Both the position numbers and the translations under genes were made by a program. Shown here piece by piece: positions 22,058 to 33,188 of a stretch of DNA of 64,000 nt (position 1 is its first letter; each line of letters starts with the position of its first letter). This DNA comes from Ilyonectria destructans (Eukaryota > Ascomycota > Sordariomycetes > Hypocreales > Nectriaceae): assembly GCA_020740775.1 (NCBI GenBank), contig JAHEWK010000009.1:2046001-2110000 (forward strand). Direction: 5' to 3'. The notes beneath the pieces are model-generated. The model saw only the letters and a list, made by a program, of their open reading frames with translations. It was not told the DNA's origin and did no database searches.

Positions 22058-23704
22058 TTACCACTCATAAAGACCTGAGAGCCATTTCTCAATGAATGTC
22101 AGTCTATCTTTCGTCTCAGTAAGGTAGTTAGCACCCCATGAATCACCGAGCCACATAACCTGCTGCTTGTCGCCCGTCGAAGGAGGGAAGTAGGTCAAAC
22201 CATCTCCGTTGGGGTTGCCAGTGCTAATAAAGTTGACCCAGTACTGCGCCATCTTCTTCTCGATTGCATAATCATCAAAAGTCCAGGTGACATCGGAGTA
22301 GTTCGCATAAGGAATGTTGTTGAAGGTATACCACAGCTCAGAACCGTGGTACGCACCCGAAGACGGGTTCTCCGCAGGGGTGTGTGTCCAGTAGTACACG
22401 TAGACATCAGATTCGGCGCCTCCAGCGGCCCATGCCTTGCTCCAGAGCCATGTCGAGACGCGGGACAGGTCCCTAAAGAAGGCGTTCGTCTGGTTAGCGG
22501 CTGAGGCGGCATCGCTGACTGGCCAGAGCTCAAGGAAGGAAGAGGAGTAGTTCTGGAACATCTCGCTGAAGTCGGCGGTGTAGTCGGCAACCGTAGAAGT
22601 CGTGATTGGAGAAGCGCCAGATTCGTCTTTGTTGTTGCCTGTCATGATCGGGACATCCAGATGCGCCCCGAGACGCAGAGATTCGCCGTAGGAGTAAGGG
22701 AGCACGTATCCGTCGATAACTGGCCTCCACAGAGGGGGGTTCATGAATGCGGAAGACAGATTTTCGAAAACCGTGCCTTCGAATGTGGTGTCCGACAATT
22801 GGCCGTAATTCACGAGGACCTCGTACGAGAGCGCGCGGGCTTCGGCAATGGAAGACACGTTCAGGCTGTTCGTGACGAAATCTTCACCCTGGGCCAAAGC
22901 TCCAGTCAAGTTGCGATGCGAAGTCGCCAGACCACCCGTCATGGGATCCTTGGGGTAGCGCGCACCCGACTCGGCAATGACACCGTTGACGAGGCCTTGG
23001 GTCAGGTTGCTGTACATGATGCTCAGCGCGCTGGCAGAACCAGCAGACTGACCACCGACAACAACTTGGTCAGGGTTTCCGCCAAAGTTTTTGATGTTGT
23101 CTTGCACCCATCGTAGCGCAAACTGCTGGTCTAGAAGACCATAGTTTCCGGAGCTGTCATGCCCCGATTCCTCTGACAGCTCGGGATGAGCGAGGAATCC
23201 GAAGGCGCCGAGTCGATAGTTCAGAGTGACGACAATAACGTCCTTGACCGCAAGTCCAGATCCATCGTATGTCTTGACATCTGCAGATCCACCTTCGAAT
23301 CGACCGCCGAAGATCCATACAAACACAGGGAGGTTTTTGGACGTGATATCAGATGTCTGGTTGTAGGTAGGCGTCCAAACATTCAGAGTAAGGCAGTCCT
23401 CGCTCATTGATGACTTGCCAGTCGAGAAGATGCCAGCCGCACTACCAGATGGCTGCGCACATTGAGGACCAAATTCAGTCGCATTGAAGGTGCCGTTCCA
23501 TTGCGATGCTGCCTGAGGTTCCTTCCAGCGGAGGTTGTCAACAGGAGGAGCAGCGTACGGAATGCCTTTGTACACTGTTGCACCAGAGCGGTAGTCGGAG
23601 ATGGAACCACGAAGGCGACCTTGGGATGTCTTGATAGTGGGGAGCGTGGTGCCATTGGCAAATGCCGCGAGGGCAGCCGCGGTGAGGAACGAGATAATTC
23701 GCAT
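22058..23704 (-). CDS. Secreted type-B carboxylesterase
   Basis: Single exon of 548 residues from ATG 23704; an upstream in-frame start at 23746 is less likely because MRIISFLTAAALAAFANG is a good signal peptide. Type-B carboxylesterase/lipase (alpha/beta hydrolase) blocks are present: GRLRGSISDY, YKGIPYAAPP, EDCLTLNVWTP, NYRLGAFGFL and VVGGQSAGSASA with the nucleophile at Ser220. An acidic residue in NKDESGA and the catalytic His in AYHGSELWY complete the triad. The nucleophile elbow reads GQSAG, where GESAG is usual. Many NxS/T sites fit a secreted glycoprotein. The reaction is hydrolysis of carboxylic esters; the natural substrate cannot be told. Confidence 0.93.
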   Translation of the reverse strand: MRIISFLTAAALAAFANGTTLPTIKTSQGRLRGSISDYRSGATVYKGIPYAAPPVDNLRWKEPQAASQWNGTFNATEFGPQCAQPSGSAAGIFSTGKSSMSEDCLTLNVWTPTYNQTSDITSKNLPVFVWIFGGRFEGGSADVKTYDGSGLAVKDVIVVTLNYRLGAFGFLAHPELSEESGHDSSGNYGLLDQQFALRWVQDNIKNFGGNPDQVVVGGQSAGSASALSIMYSNLTQGLVNGVIAESGARYPKDPMTGGLATSHRNLTGALAQGEDFVTNSLNVSSIAEARALSYEVLVNYGQLSDTTFEGTVFENLSSAFMNPPLWRPVIDGYVLPYSYGESLRLGAHLDVPIMTGNNKDESGASPITTSTVADYTADFSEMFQNYSSSFLELWPVSDAASAANQTNAFFRDLSRVSTWLWSKAWAAGGAESDVYVYYWTHTPAENPSSGAYHGSELWYTFNNIPYANYSDVTWTFDDYAIEKKMAQYWVNFISTGNPNGDGLTYFPPSTGDKQQVMWLGDSWGANYLTETKDRLTFIEKWLSGLYEW

Positions 23705-24720
23705 GGTTATGACTAGTGAGCAAATAAAGAAAGAAATTGTTGTCAAGGTGAGCTGGAGGTGGAGAGATGAATGAGGACTCTGGGCTAGGGTTTATATATG
23801 ACTTCTTGCATTGGATCATATGCGTCAACATCTGGACCAAGACCGAAACCGAGCTCTAGCGAGGTCAAGCTTGCCTGTCGTCGTCATCGCGTCGTACGTA
23901 AAGTTCGAAGATCTCATGCTGTCTCCATACCATTATGTTATTACCAGTCTGTGTGCTCCGTGTCAAGGGGCGAAAAGTGGAGGCCGCCGCTACCAAGGTA
24001 ATGGTGTGGGCCGATGGAGTTGGGGTTAAATGTGTTGTTATTGACGGTAGAATGATCAAACAAGAGAGTATTCAAGGGTTTAAACTAGGTGATATTGGAG
24101 AATGTTCAAGTCTGATAGCCGATATACATTTGCTCATAATCAAAGACACATCATACTTGTTCTGACGAGATATGTATGAACTATCTGCTTCTTCCACATC
24201 GACGTCATACAGGGTTCTTAATACAGGGCACGGAGAAAAGCCGCGTGCCCTCCGAGCCGAACGGCCGAACCCGCTTTTTTGGGTGTGAATCGCACGGTTT
24301 ACCCCAGGTTTCCGTATCGCTTCCAAGTGCGAATCGCACGGCTCGTGCCGAGCGATGCGGATCTTTTAGATCAACTTGTCTGAGCGAGCAATTTTACGCG
24401 TAAGCCAGCTTGGGCGCAGCAGAAAATGGATCTCCACCAATGACAGTGGATCGACAGACTACGCAATAATAGAGGACTTATAGTGCCGTTCAGATCCCCT
24501 GCGCTGGTTTTGATGTTAGGGAGTGTTGTTGAGAATCTTGCAACATTTTTATTCTATGACACTAAAATATTCTACCTAGCATATCTTTGACTCTGTCTCC
24601 TCCGTAACTATTGTAAAACTATACCATACCCTCTATCGCATCATCAAAACACGATGCAAACGAATTCATCCTTCTATATTACCCACCAACACTCCAACGA
24701 GCCGATGAGAATCGGAATTA
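23705..24720. other. Gene-free stretch with short inverted motifs
   Basis: Contains near-palindromes GTGTGAATCGCACGG (24283) and GTGCGAATCGCACGG (about 24328), bounded by GGCACGGAG and GGCTCGTGCC. No gene is seen. Confidence 0.45.
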
Positions 24721-25686
24721 CTACACTCCATTGACGTGAGCCGGGGGGTAGTATTGGCCCTGGCCTTCCCACTGCTCTCCCCGCTGCTCTCCATGTTGCC
24801 CCTCCCGTTGCCCATCTGGTCTCTGAGATCGGCCATGCTTGCGGTTCTTCTTTGCTTTCCAAGGACGAGTGGATAATTCACCCTGCTCGCTGGGGTCCAG
24901 CTTCTTCAGGTTGAAGCCCAACCCGAGATACATGGCCACGACGGCGAACTCTTCGAGAACAGCCATGCATACAAACACCGGGACGCTACCGTCGATGATT
25001 GAGAAGAGATGACTGGGAAGGAATACGCAAACCGCCGAGTACACAAGTCGGACGAGGATGAGCGGAAATGCGATGGCTACGACGACGGGAACTCGGCGTT
25101 CCTGAAGGGGAACAGAGCTCCTGGACCCAGAGGAAACGACGAGAACAAATGCCATGGCTGCGAATGCAATGATGTATAGAATAATGCCGACCTTGCTGGT
25201 GGTGGAGATTTTGACGGAGCCATCAGACGAGACAGATCCACTGGTGCCTCCTGCAATGCTAAGAATGAGGCCGATCGTGATGAGTAGTTGGACGAGACGA
25301 AACTGCTTGACGGTGAAGGTAGAATGTCCACGAGCGCTGATCCAGTCGACACTGCGGGGTGGAGTTTGTGGTCAGCACTTGTTTGGGCACTAAATAGAAG
25401 TAACTTACAATCTGGAAAGCATTCCCAATGTGGCAAGGAGCAAAGGAGAGATGCCAATAGAGTCGATAATAATTGTCGCTTGAATAAGACCCGAAGAGTG
25501 ATTGCTGTAGGTCAAGAGCTGACAAATTCCGCCAACCACGCGAACGACACACAGGACGATGGTATAGACCCAACCAGAGGCTCTGTTGAAGCCATGACGG
25601 GAGCAGACCATGAATGCGGCGACCAGGGCTGGGATGTAGACGATGACTTCCACAACTGATACGACCCCTCGAGCGTGGATAGTCAT
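24721..25686 (-). CDS. DUF7702-like multi-pass membrane protein (copy 1)
   Basis: Two exons, 25686-25409 and 25351-24721, with a 57-nt intron, give 302 residues. About seven hydrophobic segments span residues 10-225. Early blocks VVEVIVYIPALVAAFMVC, RHGF-RASGWVY, VRVVGG and DSIGISPLLLATLGMLSR match the paralogue at 27044-28026 (RHGF equals HHGF, GWIF, IRIVG, GLSPLLLATLGIVSR). I recall this layout as the fungal DUF7702 family of unknown function. The C-terminal tail is cytosolic-looking, basic, then rich in Gly, Gln and Glu (KAKKNRKHGRSQRP onward). It is transcribed away from its paralogue, consistent with an inverted duplication. Confidence 0.8.
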
Positions 25687-25988
25687 TTTGAACAAGGGAC
25701 TCTTTCGGCAGAGAGATGAAGAATGTCTTTTGAGTGGATAGGTGATGAGTTTGGGATGAGAATGCTGCCAGAGGAGAGGACGAAGACGAAAGCAGATTTA
25801 TATACAGAAAAGAGGCAGCCGATAATTCAGCACGAAGGACATGGTGTTTCTGATCATCATCAAACCCGAAATGGCAATTGCTTCGACACGCTTTTGTCAA
25901 TGCAACTCGCGGACCAATTGGGATACAACGACGCCCTGGCCGGCAAGTTGATGCCGATTTGGCGGGCGGAGCGAAGGCTTCCAATAAG

Positions 25989-26036
25989 TTGCACTAGGCT
26001 GTTTTGGGTGGGCATTTCGACGCCTGAGAGGCGTTG
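25989..26036 (+). repeat. Dispersed short repeat, copy 1
   Basis: Core TTGCACTAGGCTGTTTTGGG, then GTGGGCATTTCGACGCCTGA. Upstream GGCAAGTTGATGCCG also matches copy 2 (GGCAAACTGGTGCCG), so the duplicated unit may be 100 nt or more. Confidence 0.55.
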
Positions 26037-26678
26037 GTAGGTGAGATGACATCAGAATACTGGGACGCCACACAAATGCCACACAAATCAGCCACATCTG
26101 GCGACGCTTTTCATCAGCTTTAGTATCAATCAGGCGTCTCATTGTATATTAGTGTCTGTTATTCATGATGGAATTGTACATCTCACGTGACGCATTTCTT
26201 CCTTATCGTTTTAGTTATTTCATGACGTTAACATGCACTTACAATACACGAGCGTGGCTTGCCCCATGGTGAGAGGGCAACTCCACAGCAGGAGCAATGT
26301 GCAACTGCGAGGGTTTATTTGATACCTACTGTGGCCCGGTGGCCAGTCTCATTCTAGAAGGATTACTGCCTTTCGCTCGTTGTTCTCCAAAGGGAATGCC
26401 ACCGAGGAATCATTCCCTCTCGATAAATGTCCAACTAGCGGGTAGTATGGTCCAGCAGAAAGCAAATTGGCAGATGTAGATGTAGTCACACTTGCAGCAT
26501 TCCCACAGCAATAGTTCCAACGTCTAGGGACTCGAAATTCGTCCTATAGTTATGACCTAGGTCACTTTGTAAAAGAAATACTTACTCGTAGGCCACCATG
26601 CACTTTGGGATGAGATTAGAGGCGCGACCGGCAAACTGGTGCCGAACATGCGGCGGGGCCGATTTCCCAACATGCCAC

Positions 26679-26728
26679 ACCAAGCCGTTTTAGGGGAGCA
26701 CTTCGACGCTAGAAGCCTGGTAAGGCTG
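26679..26728 (+). repeat. Dispersed short repeat, copy 2
   Basis: ACACCAAGCCGTTTTAGGGG then AGCACTTCGACGCT; a diverged direct copy of the 25989 element. Confidence 0.5.
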
Positions 26729-27043
26729 ATACGTGACGCTGCAGCGCATAAACTCTAGACGCTTGTTTCAGTTGAGTCTTCGGCGAGAGCGTGGGGATTA
26801 CCATTGGAGCAACGGGACGGTCAATAGCAAGGGTCTCCTCTTTGTCGCTGTGTGGGTGCAGCTGAGCCTCGTGGCACTGACGAAACTCGAGGTAACCTAT
26901 TTGGGAATGCATTTCGACACACATGACATCTCAAGTATATAGTCTTGGACGACACTGCTTCTACAATTCCTCTATACCGAGCCGATAATTAGACAATTGT
27001 TCCGACAAGACCACCACAGCCACAAAGCCTTCTTACGACCAAC

Positions 27044-28026
27044 ATGGGCCACGTTACTCTAACCGATGGACTCGCCATTGGGCAACTCATCTACTTCATC
27101 GGCACCTTCGGTTGCAGTCTCTGGGTCACAGCACACCACGGGTTCATGAAGAGCTCCGGCTGGATCTTCCTCACCATCTTCAGCATCATCCGCATCGTCG
27201 GCTGCTCTGCGCAAATTGCGACAATCACTACCGACTCAGACACGCCGGAGACCATCGCGATTTTGACGGGCTTTTTTGGTCTTTCACCGTTGTTGTTGGC
27301 GACGCTGGGGATTGTGTCTCGGGTGTACGTGCTGTCCTCTCCTACAATGTAATCAAAACACTAACGATAAATTTAACCAGGTGGTACTCCATACTCAAGA
27401 ATCCATGGAACATGCTGTTTTCGCTCGGCGTCGTCCGAGCCGTCCAGATCCCCGCCACCATCGCCCTCATCCTCGTCATCGTCGGCGGCGTCTCAGCGGA
27501 CAACGTCACCGAGATTGGAGAGCAGGGCACAGTGAAGGCGGGAGTAATTCTGTTCTTCATCGTGTTCATCGTTCTTGTTCTGCTCACCGTGGGTGCGGCC
27601 ATAGGGCGACGCCGGGCTGGGTTTGGCGAGCTCAGGTTGCTGTGGGCCGTGGCGATATCTCTTCCAATCCTCCTGATCCGCATCATCTACTCGTTCTTGG
27701 CCGTCTTCTCCCACAAGCCCGTTTTTGAAGCCATGAGTGGATCGACTTCGGCGGTCTTGACGGAGTTCTTTATGGGCAGGATTGAGGAGATGGTGGTTGT
27801 CTTGGTGTATCTCTGGGTTGGCATCACACAAGAAGTCGTCCCCGACACGGAAAATGGAGCAGAGCGCACCCAAGGAGAGAAGTTCATGTACCGAGCTGGC
27901 AGGGGCGATTTCGGGTCGGGCAAGTTGGGCGCAATGTCGTTCCTCGCGCACTGCATCATCAGCATGTTTCGCGGGAACAAACCCGACGAATCAACGCGCC
28001 CATCGGCCGAAGGAGTCTCTGTATGA
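27044..28026 (+). CDS. DUF7702-like multi-pass membrane protein (copy 2)
   Basis: Two exons, 27044-27324 and 27381-28026, split by a 56-nt intron whose position and phase match copy 1, give 308 residues. Hydrophobic helices begin at LAIGQLIYFIGTFGCSLWV; conserved GWIFLTIFSIIRIVG and GLSPLLLATLGIVSRV follow, then about four more helices up to VLVYLWVGI. The tail is hydrophilic (PDTENGAERTQGEK). The pair is clearly homologous but diverged, with unlike tails. It is an integral membrane protein of unknown function; no transport or receptor signature is visible. Confidence 0.8.
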
Positions 28027-28035
28027 CGCATCAGT

Positions 28036-28100
28036 CAGCACCAAGCTATTCCTCTTCTGGTGGGCATTTCGACGTTTCGACGCCAAATGAGAGGCGCGGA
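28036..28100 (+). repeat. Dispersed short repeat, copy 3
   Basis: GCACCAAGCTATTCCTCTTC, then TGGTGGGCATTTCGACG and GAGAGGCG; matches the 25989 copy around GGTGGGCATTTCGACG. Confidence 0.5.
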
Positions 28101-28305
28101 GGGGCGGCGGGATCATCTCCGCGTGGGTTCCGGGTGTTCGGCACAGGATCGTGTCAGCGTCGGAGCGAATATTCGTGTATCTTAACAAGCGGGCGTCATT
28201 TTGAACGTCATTCCATCATCTGCATTTTGGGGGATTCTGTATCATAACATCATCTCAGTCATTTAAATAGACCCTCTGTACTTCACATTACTCTCCTCAC
28301 AAGCC

Positions 28306-30017
28306 ATGGTCTTCAGCGGCAAGCCATCTACAGCTTGCCACACCTGTCGCGAGAAGCGACGCAAGGTAGGTTGAACGCCGTGATAATTCTGCAACAGCCC
28401 AAAAATGGCACACCTACTACATGCATCATTCAATCTCTGATCACCCGCTCCGTCTAGTGCGACCGCATTCGGCCGGCCTGTACGCAATGCTTCCGCCAGA
28501 AGATCCCTTGCCCAGGGTACAGGGATGCTTCGGAGCTGCGCTTCAGGGACGAAACAGGCCTCGTCGCTCACAAGGTGCAGACGGCCAAGAAGAAGCGGCT
28601 TCCTAACCCTGCATCTTGTCCATCTCCTCTATCAACATCGACCGACGAAAATGAGATTCTCGGGCGTTTCGAATCTCAGGATGATGTAGAAGAAATTGGC
28701 TTCTCCCCGTTAAGTCTCGATTTGAGCATCGATGTGCTTGCCGAACCCACGGCGATAACCTATTTCATGACATCATTCATTACCGCCTCTCCATTTCAAA
28801 GTTATCTCCCGGATCTCTACCAGACCGACCCACTCGCCAAGGACGCCGTGTCATCAGCTATCCGTGCCGCTTCATTCGCCACCTTTGCGCTCCGAGTCAG
28901 AGATGCCAGCTACATGAAGACGGCCCGGTCTAGTTACGCCCTTGCCCTGGCCCAAACCAACACTGCATTGGCATCTCCCAAAGACGCAGTTCTCGATAGA
29001 ACCCTCGCCGCCGTCTTGCTGCTGGGCCTGTTTGAAGCCATCATCTTCGAAGGCAGGCAATCGCCCGAGAGCTGGACCGCACACACGCTTGGTGCTTTGG
29101 AACTACTGCGCCTAAGGGGCAAGCAGCAATTCCAGTCTCAGATGGCGCAACACCTGTTCGTCCAAACAATCACCAACATTCGCACCAGTTGCGTCCAGAG
29201 AATCGTCCCCGTCCCAACTGAGTGTCTCACACTACACGACGAAGCAATTCAGTTTCTCGACACTAAAGACCCAGCTCTCCGCCTTGGTCCCATCATAGAC
29301 CGAGCCGCTAGTATCAGAGCCCGAGCCAAAACTTCACCGGTTGCGGGGCTCCTTTATGAGGCCAGAGATCTCGACAAAGAAACCGTGGCTCTAACGGACA
29401 GCCTGGAGGAGGAGATGCGGTACACCATACGACCAAAAGAGGACACCCCCCCATGGGCGTATCTCGGCATCGCTTTCCGACATCGAAACCACAGAGTTGC
29501 AAAATTCTGGAATGCTATTCGCATGATGCGTATGTTCCTCAACGAACTCATCTGGAGGGGAATATCACTCGGGTACGATGACCCACACCCCCGACTATCG
29601 AGCAGCGAAATTTCGTGCGACGACCCTCTCTGCAGATGCGTATACCTCAAAAATCTCAAGCAAATGGCAGGCCGTAATATGACCGAGGTTGCGACAGGCG
29701 TGCTTGCGAGCGTCCCGGATTTCTTGGAACCTACCAGCAACCGAGGAAAGTTCTGTCCTTCTGCAAGAACATTGATCTGGCCGTTGAGCATTCTCCTCAC
29801 GTCTCCCGTTTATTCATCATCCGTGAGGAAGTACGCCGTCGTTTTTCTGCACGAATTGGGAAGAGACCTCAATCTCCCACAGGCAGTGGATACAGCCAGG
29901 ATGCTTGGGGAGTCAGAAGTTGCAGAAGACTGGTGAGTGCAAGCTGAATCCGTAGCATTGAAATGAGGGATGAGTTACTAACTGTTCTCTAGGCTGCATT
30001 TGTATCATCTCGCCTAA
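28306..30017 (+). CDS. Zn2Cys6 transcription factor
   Basis: Three exons, 28306-28365, 28458-29932 and 29993-30017, give 519 residues. Intron 1 splits the zinc cluster after RRK; its cysteines are residues 11, 14, 21, 28, 31 and 38. The last intron has a perfect TTACTAAC branch site and adds LHLYHLA in place of an immediate TGA after Trp. After a basic linker (AKKKRLPNP), the remainder is the helical fungal-specific regulatory region (EPTAITYFMTSFITASPFQS, RTLAAVLLLGLFEAI, SWTAHTLGALELLRLRG). It is a nuclear regulator whose targets are unknown. Confidence 0.88.
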
Positions 30018-30859
30018 TTGGGCTGATTGGTCTTTGTCACACCAGGCAGCGAAATGTTTAAGTCGTAGACAGTCTTTGTTTGTCGTTGGTTGTCGTCACT
30101 TTAAATACAAACGCTGCTTTGTAATAATGTTTAATCGCGTTGTCTTGCTATTATTTTCCGACGCTTCTTCAGTGGAGGGCAGTCTCTCAGTGCGCGGCCA
30201 GTTATGGTCCAGACTCAAAAGCAGCTCCCCGCTAGGAAATGACCAAACCCCATTGCAATCTAGACACAAACAAGTTGTTAAAACGGGATATTGTGGTGTT
30301 TTCACACGTCGGGCGCATCAAAGCGTGGCTTGGCTTGCCAAACCCAACTGAGCAAACACCAAACACTGTACGACCGATGGTGCCTAACCTTGAAGCATTG
30401 CTGCCTCCCGTGGAATACCCGAAATTTGGCCCGTCGGCGTTGTCCATTTCTTTATTGTGCCTTTCTTTGTTGTTGCATCCAATGCTTGAGGCGCAAGTGC
30501 TGCAACCATGCACGCGACTCGGAATGTCCTTTGACGTCAAGCTGCTCAGCTGAGCCACATATCAACCTAAACTACGGAAACCTTAATATGTAGGTACGCC
30601 ACTGAACTTCATGAAATGACATGCTGAGAATCAGCTCACGTTGTTACGCCGTCTGTCGCGCCACCATCCTTCCTATATTGCGAGACAAAGGACTTGACCA
30701 GGCTAAGGATTTAAGGCCAGCCACTTTGGTCACATGTGTATCGTGCATAAGGCAGCCCTTTGTCTGTTTGAACAAAGCAAACACCGGCACATGACGCACC
30801 AAAAGTTGATGTTCCCTCAAAAGAGATTTTAACTGCCTGTTGTCTACCGCTCTATTTGT

Positions 30860-30992
30860 TTTTTTTTTAGCTCTACTCAATATCATCAGATAGATCAAAG
30901 CCATGCAGTATTCTCAAACAGTAGAGATAAACAGTAAGTGCTACACCCAGCGCCAGAAGAAACAGTAGCTGAACAATAAGGTTGTTGCACAC
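30860..30992 (-). mobile_element. Retroposon-like 3' tail with poly-A, copy 2
   Basis: Reverse complement of the 8696-8824 element, about 96% identical over some 125 nt, with a T run (A on the element strand) at 30860-30868. The five differences seen are all transitions. Confidence 0.6.
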
Positions 30993-31031
30993 TGGTCTCT
31001 TCCTGAAGCTTCAATTCAACCCTTCTGACTT

Positions 31032-31104
31032 CAACCCTGCTGTCTGCAGTCAACGACCCTGCTGTCTGCAGTGAACGACCCTGCTGTCTGCAGTCAACGA
31101 CCCG
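31032..31104 (+). repeat. Tandem 22-nt units
   Basis: About three and a half copies of CAACGACCCTGCTGTCTGCA plus GT, with the first unit shortened and one C to G change. Confidence 0.85.
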
Positions 31105-31117
31105 TCTACCGCTCTAT

Positions 31118-31208
31118 TCTTCACTTCTTTCTTCGCATCATTCTTCACGTCTTCCTTCACACCCTTCTTCACACCCTTCTTCACTTCTTTCTTCACTTCT
31201 TTCTTCAC
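31118..31208 (+). repeat. TTCTTCACTTCT-type tandem array
   Basis: Pyrimidine-rich units of about 12 nt (CTTCTTTCTTCA and variants). On the minus strand they read as repeated VKKE/VKKG, but no gene context supports translation. The array lies about 150 nt before the F-box gene start. Confidence 0.75.
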
Positions 31209-31350
31209 AACACCATCGTCGACATTTGTTATCAAAAGATCTTTATCTAGACATCTACCGACATCTCACTGTAGTGAGACTTATACCTGGACATCTCTCG
31301 ATACCTAGTTGAAGTGAGGTCCTTGCCTGGACACCTACGAACATCAAAAG

Positions 31351-32868
31351 ATGGGCTCCGGGCATCTGGCGCAGTTCGTGACCCTCCCGACCGAAACCCT
31401 CACCCTCATCTTCAGCAATTTTTGCCTCCACTGCTGCGGCGAATACGATCAGCCATGTGACGTAGGCACTGTGCAAATGCGTCAAGCTCAGCTTCTGCGA
31501 CAAAGACCCCTCCAGGAGGAGCACAAAAAATCGTGGCACTACTTGCTGTACCGCCGCCCGCTGTGCTCGCTGAGCCGTGTTTCCAGGCGATTCCGAGATA
31601 TTGCCCAGCCCATCTTGCATCATGAGTTCGCTCACGGCCACGGTGACTCTTGGTGCTCAAAGGGGTTCAAGTGGAATAAGCGCCTCGTTCTGTTTATGCG
31701 GACAATGAGCCAGCGGCGGGACTTGGCCAGCGTCGTCAAGGTGGTCTCTCTCCAATGGAAACTCTTTCAGCCGATCCACAAACACGACGCGAGTAAGGCA
31801 CTTACTCAGTGCGCGGATGCCATGGGAATCGACCTTCCGAAAGCGTGGAGACAACGTGCATTGCGTCTCGCCCCTTTGCCACAGGACGACGCCATGGCCA
31901 AAGATTTTTCGGATTTTCTCGTTTCGTTTTTAGATGGAGAGCATGGCCTCAGTACATCTACTATTAACGAACTAAGACGCAAACTCGACTCTGATAGTGG
32001 AATAGGGAAGATATGGATAGCCGCCGAGCTATTTGCCATGTTACTTGCCCAGCTCCCGAATCTGGAGTATTTGAGCATCCGAAATTCCGACATCAGGTTT
32101 CGCCTATGCTGTTCCTCAGCACTATCAGCTCTTAATGTGTCAAGCCTCCCGCTGAAGACTTTTGATTCGCACATCTTCGCTAACCCGATCCTTGAACTGG
32201 CATCAGGCTTGCAAGCATTCGACATCCGCAGTGAGGACGACCTCCCTTCCCCAATTCCCCCTATGCCAAACCTGAGTGTCCTCCGGGTCTCACGAATTGC
32301 TCTGGCCGAGACGAGGCTTCGAGATCTGCTCTCTGCTTGCACCGGCGGGCTTCGCACATTTGCGTACGAGATGGTACCGGACCGAACTCGCTTGCTAAAT
32401 TTATACTACCATGGATTTTTCAAACTTCTTCCCTTATCGGCTATAATTAGACATCTGCAAACTCATCGTGAAACTCTCCGTTGTTTGCACCTCGCTCTCC
32501 ACAATGACAACGAAAAAAACAATAGTCCCGCACTTACTTTCAAGGACTTCGTCGCTTTGGAACATTTGCTACTCAGCCCGAATGTACTGCCGAAAGCTAC
32601 TCACGACACATACGAGCATCCCTTTCTCATCCAAAACATTCCCTCCTCAATTAAATCACTCAACTTTCGGAGTGTAGATCGCGTTAATCACACAGCGCTT
32701 CGGGAGGAGCTTGTTGGTCTTGCCGAACTCAAAGCCCTGCACCCACAGCAATTCCCGAGTCTTCGACGAGTAATTTGCGACAAGAGGCATATTTTTGAGG
32801 ACAATGAGGTGGCGGTGATGTTGGCGGCGGCTGATATCTACATGGCATACACGAACTGGGACTGGTGA
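31351..32868 (+). CDS. F-box-like protein
   Basis: Single exon of 505 residues. Near the N-terminus, VTLPTETLTLIFSNF followed by RPLCSLSRVSRRFRDIAQPI is an F-box-type motif, interrupted by an insertion of about 45 residues (HCCGEYDQPCDV onward). The rest is leucine-rich and helical with LRR-like strands (LPNLEYLSIRNSDI, MPNLSVLRVSRIALAETRL), as in many fungal F-box proteins. Family knowledge: F-box proteins link SKP1-cullin ligases to substrates. The substrate is unknown and the repeats are too irregular to count. A pyrimidine-rich tandem array lies just upstream. Confidence 0.72.
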   Translation: MGSGHLAQFVTLPTETLTLIFSNFCLHCCGEYDQPCDVGTVQMRQAQLLRQRPLQEEHKKSWHYLLYRRPLCSLSRVSRRFRDIAQPILHHEFAHGHGDSWCSKGFKWNKRLVLFMRTMSQRRDLASVVKVVSLQWKLFQPIHKHDASKALTQCADAMGIDLPKAWRQRALRLAPLPQDDAMAKDFSDFLVSFLDGEHGLSTSTINELRRKLDSDSGIGKIWIAAELFAMLLAQLPNLEYLSIRNSDIRFRLCCSSALSALNVSSLPLKTFDSHIFANPILELASGLQAFDIRSEDDLPSPIPPMPNLSVLRVSRIALAETRLRDLLSACTGGLRTFAYEMVPDRTRLLNLYYHGFFKLLPLSAIIRHLQTHRETLRCLHLALHNDNEKNNSPALTFKDFVALEHLLLSPNVLPKATHDTYEHPFLIQNIPSSIKSLNFRSVDRVNHTALREELVGLAELKALHPQQFPSLRRVICDKRHIFEDNEVAVMLAAADIYMAYTNWDW

Positions 32869-33188
32869 TCATGAGCACTTGTCCCTGTCTCTCTGCTGGC
32901 ACGTCGGATGGATGCGACCAGCAGTTGAATTTCCAAAAGTCAGGGATGACCTGGACCTCGTCAACATCGAGAGTAGGTCGCTGCCTAGGGAGACGTCAGA
33001 TGGGCCTCGAGCAATTGGTAGTATTATGGATGGAGTGTGTTGATGGATGTAGCTAAGTTCTCTTGTCCATGCAGACTTAGAGTTAAATGGCAGCTAGATT
33101 GCCCGGAAGACATGAGATGTACTCCAAATCCTTTGACAATCCGCGAGTAAGGTAGTAATAGTGCTCCCCACAATGAAGCAAACATCCA
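32869..33188. other. Gene-free stretch
   Basis: Convergent 3' region between the F-box-like gene and the dehydratase gene. No feature was seen. Confidence 0.5.

Larger units (their letters stand above)
25687..27043. other. Intergenic region between the divergent DUF7702-like genes
   Basis: Holds two diverged copies of a short dispersed repeat; see the repeat entries at 25989 and 26679. No other gene is supported. Confidence 0.5.
30018..31350. other. Gene-free stretch with repeats
   Basis: Contains the inverted retroposon-like tail and two tandem arrays listed separately. No gene is supported. Confidence 0.5.

Noticed and set aside
22195..23661. Several frames of 70-150 codons on both strands over the esterase
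   Set aside because: Shadows of the GC-rich esterase exon; only the 548-residue frame has family motifs.
31050..31235. Lys/Val-rich minus-strand frame VKKEVKKEVKKG
   Set aside because: It is the direct product of a tandem pyrimidine array; no gene context.
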